Source: Bacillus methanolicus (lineage in GTDB: Bacteria > Bacillota > Bacilli > Bacillales > Cytobacillaceae). Taken from it: a stretch of 64,000 nt of DNA. The position numbers and the translations under genes were made by a program. The stretch lies in contig NZ_VTQX01000001.1 in the NCBI RefSeq assembly GCF_008764295.1, forward strand, positions 124,001 through 188,000, written 5' to 3'. Each line of letters opens with the position of its first letter. Position 1 is the first letter of the stretch. Below the pieces are notes generated by a model. The model searched no databases. It was given only the letters and a program-made list of their open reading frames with translations, and had not been told where the DNA came from. Below, one piece after another: positions 60,730 through 64,000 of the stretch.

Positions 60730-60763
60730 AAAGAGCTTAGCACAGAATGCTGCTAAGCTCTTT
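60730..60763. terminator. Bidirectional terminator between ylaJ and ylaL
   Basis: Perfect 13-bp stem (arm AAAGAGCTTAGCA) with an 8-nt loop; the ylaL stop codon lies in its right arm. Confidence 0.9.
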
Positions 60764-61208
60764 TCATCTCATCCATAACCTGACGATCTAGGTGTAATGC
60801 TGCTTCTTGATCGTAAGTTTTATCATATTGCGGTTCAACAATAATCTTCGAACCATAAAACATAACATCCCTTACTTCAAGAACATTAATCTTTACTAGC
60901 GCAAGCTTCAACGGAACATTTTCCATCAACTCAGCTTCTAGCGTCGCTTCTCCACTAATAGAATACGTACTTTCATTAACGATGACATTTAAAACGACCT
61001 GATTGTTTTCTTGAATATTTTGGACAATTCTGGAACGATTATCGACAGCAAAAAAGATCGTTTTCTCATCCTTTGCATAAATCCATGAAATAGCATTAAC
61101 ATTTGGTCCGCCTGTTTCATAGTCAACCGTTGCAATTGTGACAAAGCGCTCTTTTTTTAATTCATCAAGTAATGGTGTGATTAAAATGGGTTCCACTTGA
61201 TTGGCCAT
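60753..61208 (-). CDS. ylaL: Pyridoxamine 5'-phosphate oxidase-family protein YlaL
   Basis: A 151-residue split-beta-barrel (PNPOx-like) protein: RFVTIATVDYETGGPNVNAI, ISWIYAKDEKTIFFAVDNRS, then VVLNVIVNESTYSISGEATL. The fold binds FMN or haem in relatives, but a true PNPOx activity is not shown by sequence. TAGGAGGGAT lies upstream of the ATG at 61,208. Place next to ylaJ/ylaK supports the name. Confidence 0.87.
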   Translation of the reverse strand: MANQVEPILITPLLDELKKERFVTIATVDYETGGPNVNAISWIYAKDEKTIFFAVDNRSRIVQNIQENNQVVLNVIVNESTYSISGEATLEAELMENVPLKLALVKINVLEVRDVMFYGSKIIVEPQYDKTYDQEAALHLDRQVMDEMKRA

Positions 61209-61385
61209 TCCTATCCCTCCTACCATTCCATCCCAATATAATATTATAACCATGTTACCATAAATTTTAATGAAGGAATGTTAAAAAATATGCTTTTAAT
61301 GATGATTTTTGTAAAAGCACATCCGTCAGGCCATATAGCGGCATGTATTATTTTGTTTACAAGCTAAGACTTTTTCTTTTGAGAA

Positions 61386-61394
61386 TGGTATACT
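61386..61394 (+). promoter_or_regulatory. Extended -10 promoter for ylaI
   Basis: TGGTATACT, an extended -10 (TGN plus TATACT), about 47 bases before ylaI, with no clear -35. Confidence 0.55.
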
Positions 61395-61441
61395 TGTAAG
61401 AATAAAACCAATATTGTCTAGTAAACTAAAGAGGTGTAATA

Positions 61442-61642
61442 ATGAGAGTTAAATGTGTAATTTGTGATAATATAGAATCCATTGACGATCATTCTTTTCA
61501 AGCAAAAAAATTAAGAAATCGACCTATTCATACATTTATGTGCAAATCTTGTGAAACAAGAATTACCGAGCGAACGAACGAGAGAATTGCGACGGGAAAT
61601 TTTAGACTGTATCGTTCCAACAACGAAGAAGAAGATTGGTGA
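61442..61642 (+). CDS. ylaI: DUF2197 zinc-finger protein YlaI
   Basis: A 66-residue protein with two Cys pairs, VKCVICDN and MCKSCETRITERTNER, forming a probable zinc knuckle. The C-terminus is basic then acidic (NNEEEDW). Function unknown. AGAGGTG lies six bases before the ATG. A strong terminator lies 120 bases downstream. Confidence 0.92.
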   Translation: MRVKCVICDNIESIDDHSFQAKKLRNRPIHTFMCKSCETRITERTNERIATGNFRLYRSNNEEEDW

Positions 61643-61762
61643 ACATAAGCAAAAATTATTGCTTGAGTGCTCTTAGAGCTACATTATTGGTGTGATTCTA
61701 CACCAACTTTACGGCTCATTGCCTAAACAACAAAACTTGCTCAAAGCATTGAGCAGAGTTCA

Positions 61763-61809
61763 GACTATAGACAAACTTGATGAAATCAAGGCTGTCTATA
61801 GTCTTTTTT
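61763..61809 (+). terminator. Terminator downstream of ylaI
   Basis: Outer stem GACTATAGACA / TGTCTATAGTC and inner stem CTTGAT / ATCAAG, followed by TTTTTTG. Confidence 0.88.
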
Positions 61810-62339
61810 GCTTTAAAATATTCATCTTAGAGACGATAGAAAAGGCTGGCGAGAAACCTATTACAGAGCTAGACCCTTTAGAAATTCTAACAATAAGCCA
61901 GTTGGTACGTTAAGCTCAAATCTGCAATTGAACGAAGTTTTTAAGAAGTCTAAAGAAAAGGAGATAGGAGCTGGAAACCGTATGAGGGATTACAAGTCCA
62001 TTGCAGACGATGCTTATTTTTAGTTCACGAACGCTTAATTGGAATTGATCACCTACTTGAGTAGGACTTAAGCTAGTTGATTGGAGTGGAAGAGGCTTGA
62101 CTCCTAGGATATTAGAAGGTGTATTCGGACTAATTGAGTAAATCATGAAATGTTCGATAAAGCGGGCTATTCAACTGACTGAAACAAATGATGCTTGCAA
62201 GAGTTCAATCCGATGAAAAGCACCAATATAAAGCAAATAGCCGGAACAAGCAACTCTGGAGCGAAAATCAGCGCAAATTTAACCGCATTTCTATCCCAAA
62301 ATGGCAAAAGACACCGAGAGGTAACCCTCACGATGCCTT

Positions 62340-62381
62340 TGTCGACAAACAAAACTCCGCTCAAAGCATTGAGCGGAGTTT
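62340..62381 (-). terminator. Terminator after the 95-residue gene
   Basis: Perfect 13-bp stem AAACTCCGCTCAA / TTGAGCGGAGTTT with loop AGCA, followed on the minus strand by TGTTTGTCG; three bases after the stop codon. Confidence 0.8.
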
Positions 62382-62383
62382 CG

Positions 62384-62671
62384 TTATTGCGGATAATTGC
62401 GATACTTTTCTGGTTGTTGATTAATCTGATTTAACATGACCTCAATTAACTCTCGGGGAAACCTTTGCTTTTTTCTTTCTCCCTGTTCATCAAAGTGAAC
62501 ATAGTACATGTCTTCATCCTTGGAAACTTCGATATTCGAAAGCATATGCTTTTCTAACAAAATGTCATAAAACATTTTCTCTGTTTCAACTGCGGCTGTA
62601 TCCTCCGGGCGTGCATCAATCACAATTTTGATCGTTAACCAATTATAGATTGCATCCTGAACTGAATTCAT
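62384..62671 (-). CDS. Conserved hypothetical protein (95 aa)
   Basis: A soluble alpha/beta protein: YNWLTIKIVIDARPEDTAAV, then ETEKMFYDILLEKHMLSNIE and a DEDMYYVHFDEQGERKKQRF strand pair, ending in an Asn/Gln-rich helix. I do not recognise a family. It follows ylaH by 11 bases and so shares its transcript; B. subtilis has a different small gene (ylaF) near typA. GGGGAGAG lies upstream of the ATG at 62,671. Confidence 0.8.
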   Translation of the reverse strand: MNSVQDAIYNWLTIKIVIDARPEDTAAVETEKMFYDILLEKHMLSNIEVSKDEDMYYVHFDEQGERKKQRFPRELIEVMLNQINQQPEKYRNYPQ

Positions 62672-62682
62672 AGCTCTCCCCT

Positions 62683-62997
62683 TTACACTTCATGCTCTTT
62701 ATGTTTTCTCTCTTGATGCAAGCGAATTTTATATATGATTAAAATCAGCGCTGCCACCACTAACCCTTCTGCAATCGGCAAAAATACAGCAAAAAAAGTT
62801 AAGATGGTACATCCGAATATTAAGAAAGCATAAATAATAATGTTTTGTAATAAAGGTAACTTTCTTGCAAATCCTAATTTAAAGACGATCACACAGAGAA
62901 TAATGACAGTAATATAAAGCAGCCACATTCCCAATTTAGGATTCTCATCCACTTTAAACAGTGCGGCGAAAAAAGTCAGGCGTTCAGTAATATCCAT
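62683..62997 (-). CDS. ylaH: YlaH-like membrane protein
   Basis: A 104-residue protein of the YlaH-like family with three helices: [40 protein letters not shown] and a third near [15 protein letters not shown] basic/His tail ([12 protein letters not shown]) is cytoplasmic. Function unknown. It follows typA by about 34 bases, as in B. subtilis. Confidence 0.9.
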   Translation of the reverse strand: MDITERLTFFAALFKVDENPKLGMWLLYITVIILCVIVFKLGFARKLPLLQNIIIYAFLIFGCTILTFFAVFLPIAEGLVVAALILIIYKIRLHQERKHKEHEV

Positions 62998-63031
62998 TCT
63001 TCATTACTCCCCTTATAAAGCACTTTTTCTC

Positions 63032-64000
63032 TTAAACAGTTTTCTTTTTCTTCGCAACTCTTTCTCTTTCCCCTTTATCAAGGATCTTTTTGCGAAGTCT
63101 GATTGATTCAGGTGTCACTTCTAAATATTCATCTTCATTTAAATACTCTAATGCTTCTTCAAGCGACATAATACGCGGTTTTTTCATTGTAGTCGTTTGA
63201 TCTTTTGTCGCTGAACGAACATTGGTTGCATGCTTAACCTTTGTGATATTAACCGTAATGTCGTTCTCACGGTTATGCTCTCCAACAATCATTCCTTCAT
63301 AAATCTCAGTCCCAGCATTGACAAAGATGACGCCCCGATCTTCTACTTGCATTATACCATAAGTTGTTGCTTTGCCAGATTCCATTGAGACAAGAACTCC
63401 TTGACGTCTTCCTCCAACCTGTCCTTGGGCAATTGGCTGATAGCTGTCAAAGCTATGATTAATAATTCCATATCCACGAGTTAATGTTAAAAATTCAGTT
63501 GTATAACCGATCAGTCCGCGGGCTGGCACCATAAAGATTAGACGCACCTGACCAGAACCATTGTTGATCATATCAAGCATTTCACCTTTTCTTGCACCAA
63601 TTGACTCCATTACCGCCCCTGTATGCTCTTCAGGCACATCAATCTGTACGCGTTCAACAGGCTCACAACGAACACCGTCAATTTCCCGCACGATTACCTC
63701 AGGCTTAGAAACTTGAAGTTCATAGCCTTCACGACGCATATTTTCAATAAGAATTGACAAATGAAGCTCACCTCGTCCTGACACAATCCAAGCATCCGGC
63801 GAATCGGTATTCTCAACCCTTAAGCTAACATCGGTTTGTAATTGCGCCCGTAACCGCTCTTCAATTTTTCTAGAAGTAATGAACTTTCCTTCTCTTCCCG
63901 CAAACGGACTATTGTTTACAAGAAACGTCATTTGCAATGTTGGTTCATCAATGCGTAATACAGGGAGTGCTTCCTGATGCTCAAATGGACAAACTGTTTC
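63032..64000 (-). CDS. typA: Ribosome-associated GTPase TypA/BipA, partial (5' end outside window)
   Basis: Only the C-terminal half (about 322 residues) of this translational GTPase is present; the frame is open to base 64,000. Visible: DEPTLQMTFLVNNSPFAGRE, WIVSGRGELHLSILIENMR, EPVERVQIDVPEEHTGAVME (EF-G domain V-like), PARGLIGYTTEFLTLTRGYG and the TypA-specific C-terminal domain with VNITKVKHATNVRSA. The protein helps 50S assembly, especially at low temperature or under stress. The start, G-domain and upstream context cannot be judged. Confidence 0.97.
   Translation of the reverse strand, partial: ETVCPFEHQEALPVLRIDEPTLQMTFLVNNSPFAGREGKFITSRKIEERLRAQLQTDVSLRVENTDSPDAWIVSGRGELHLSILIENMRREGYELQVSKPEVIVREIDGVRCEPVERVQIDVPEEHTGAVMESIGARKGEMLDMINNGSGQVRLIFMVPARGLIGYTTEFLTLTRGYGIINHSFDSYQPIAQGQVGGRRQGVLVSMESGKATTYGIMQVEDRGVIFVNAGTEIYEGMIVGEHNRENDITVNITKVKHATNVRSATKDQTTTMKKPRIMSLEEALEYLNEDEYLEVTPESIRLRKKILDKGERERVAKKKKTV

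Larger units (their letters stand above)
61643..62383. other. Apparently decayed region between ylaI and a small unknown gene
   Basis: About 740 bp without a supported gene, longer than other gaps here. Several short frames look coding-like but are broken: one frame ends PITELDPLEILTISQLVR at 61,913, and another frame continues LNEVFKKSKEKEIGAGNRMR to about 62,022. A third piece (62,188 on, DEKHQYKANSRNKQLWSEN) also lacks a ribosome binding site. Near-identical hairpins lie at both ends (about 61,733-61,760 and 62,349-62,381). I suspect a degenerated gene or insertion, identity unknown. Confidence 0.4.

Noticed and set aside
61692-61913. Plus-strand 73-residue frame after ylaI
   Set aside because: It runs through a strong terminator hairpin (61,763-61,809) and lacks a ribosome binding site; the end part may be a remnant, not an intact gene.
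62167-62364. Minus-strand hydrophobic 65-residue frame
   Set aside because: It overlaps the terminator of the neighbouring gene, has no ribosome binding site, and lies within apparently decayed sequence.

Overview
The window looks like chromosomal core sequence of a low-GC, endospore-forming Bacillaceae member. Its gene order follows, almost gene for gene, two Bacillus subtilis neighbourhoods that I know from memory: the ylb/dcw region (ctaA to divIB) and the yla region (typA to ftsW). Sporulation genes (spoVD, spoVE, gerR, ylbJ, ylbD, ylaJ, and a CsfG-like small RNA), bacillithiol synthesis (bshC), caa3 oxidase genes and strong AGGAGG-type ribosome binding sites all agree. TTG and GTG starts are frequent. 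Most genes are on the minus strand, so the window reads right to left.

Layout in coordinate order. 1-16,643: the division and cell-wall (dcw) cluster. In transcription order it is mraZ, rsmH, ftsL, pbpB, spoVD, murE, an orphan MurF-N-like domain, mraY, murD, spoVE, murG, murB, divIB and two DUF881 genes, the last cut by the window edge. 16,899-20,694: bshC, a DUF3397 membrane protein and panE, with a 676-bp tandem array of structured repeats between bshC and DUF3397. 21,063-22,842: a two-gene acyl-CoA carboxylase module (carboxyltransferase plus small biotin carrier), which looks inserted relative to B. subtilis. 23,045-41,566: the ylb genes: an acetyltransferase, gerR, an enoyl-CoA hydratase, rpmF, ylbN, a potassium channel fused in frame to tmcAL, a CDP-alcohol phosphatidyltransferase, ylbL, ylbK, ylbJ, coaD, rsmD, a CsfG-like RNA, an unknown exported protein, ylbG, ricF, ylbE, ylbD, a thioesterase, ylbC, ylbB and a YugN-like gene.

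42,007-52,071: an AI-2E-type transporter, then the haem-A/caa3 oxidase genes: ctaM, ctaG, the operon ctaC-ctaD-ctaE-ctaF, ctaB, and ctaA in the opposite direction. These make haem O and haem A and build cytochrome caa3. 52,201-57,619: pycA, ftsW and ylaN. 57,948-64,000: an unknown gene with a long structured leader, the PhoH/PIN ATPase ylaK, the lipoprotein ylaJ, ylaL, ylaI, about 740 bp of apparently decayed sequence, a small unknown gene, ylaH and the 3' part of typA.

The wall genes form one pathway: MurB, MurD and MurE build the cytoplasmic precursor, MraY and MurG make lipid I and II, and SEDS/PBP pairs polymerise it (FtsW with PbpB in growth, SpoVE with SpoVD in sporulation). FtsL and DivIB help assemble the divisome.

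I do not see a mobile element, prophage, CRISPR array, tRNA or rRNA. The least ordinary items are the structured tandem repeat array, the channel-TmcAL fusion frame, the plus-strand CsfG-like RNA, the orphan MurF-N-like protein, the structured leader near 57.8 kb and the decayed region near 62 kb. Nothing else here strongly suggests a new multi-gene system.
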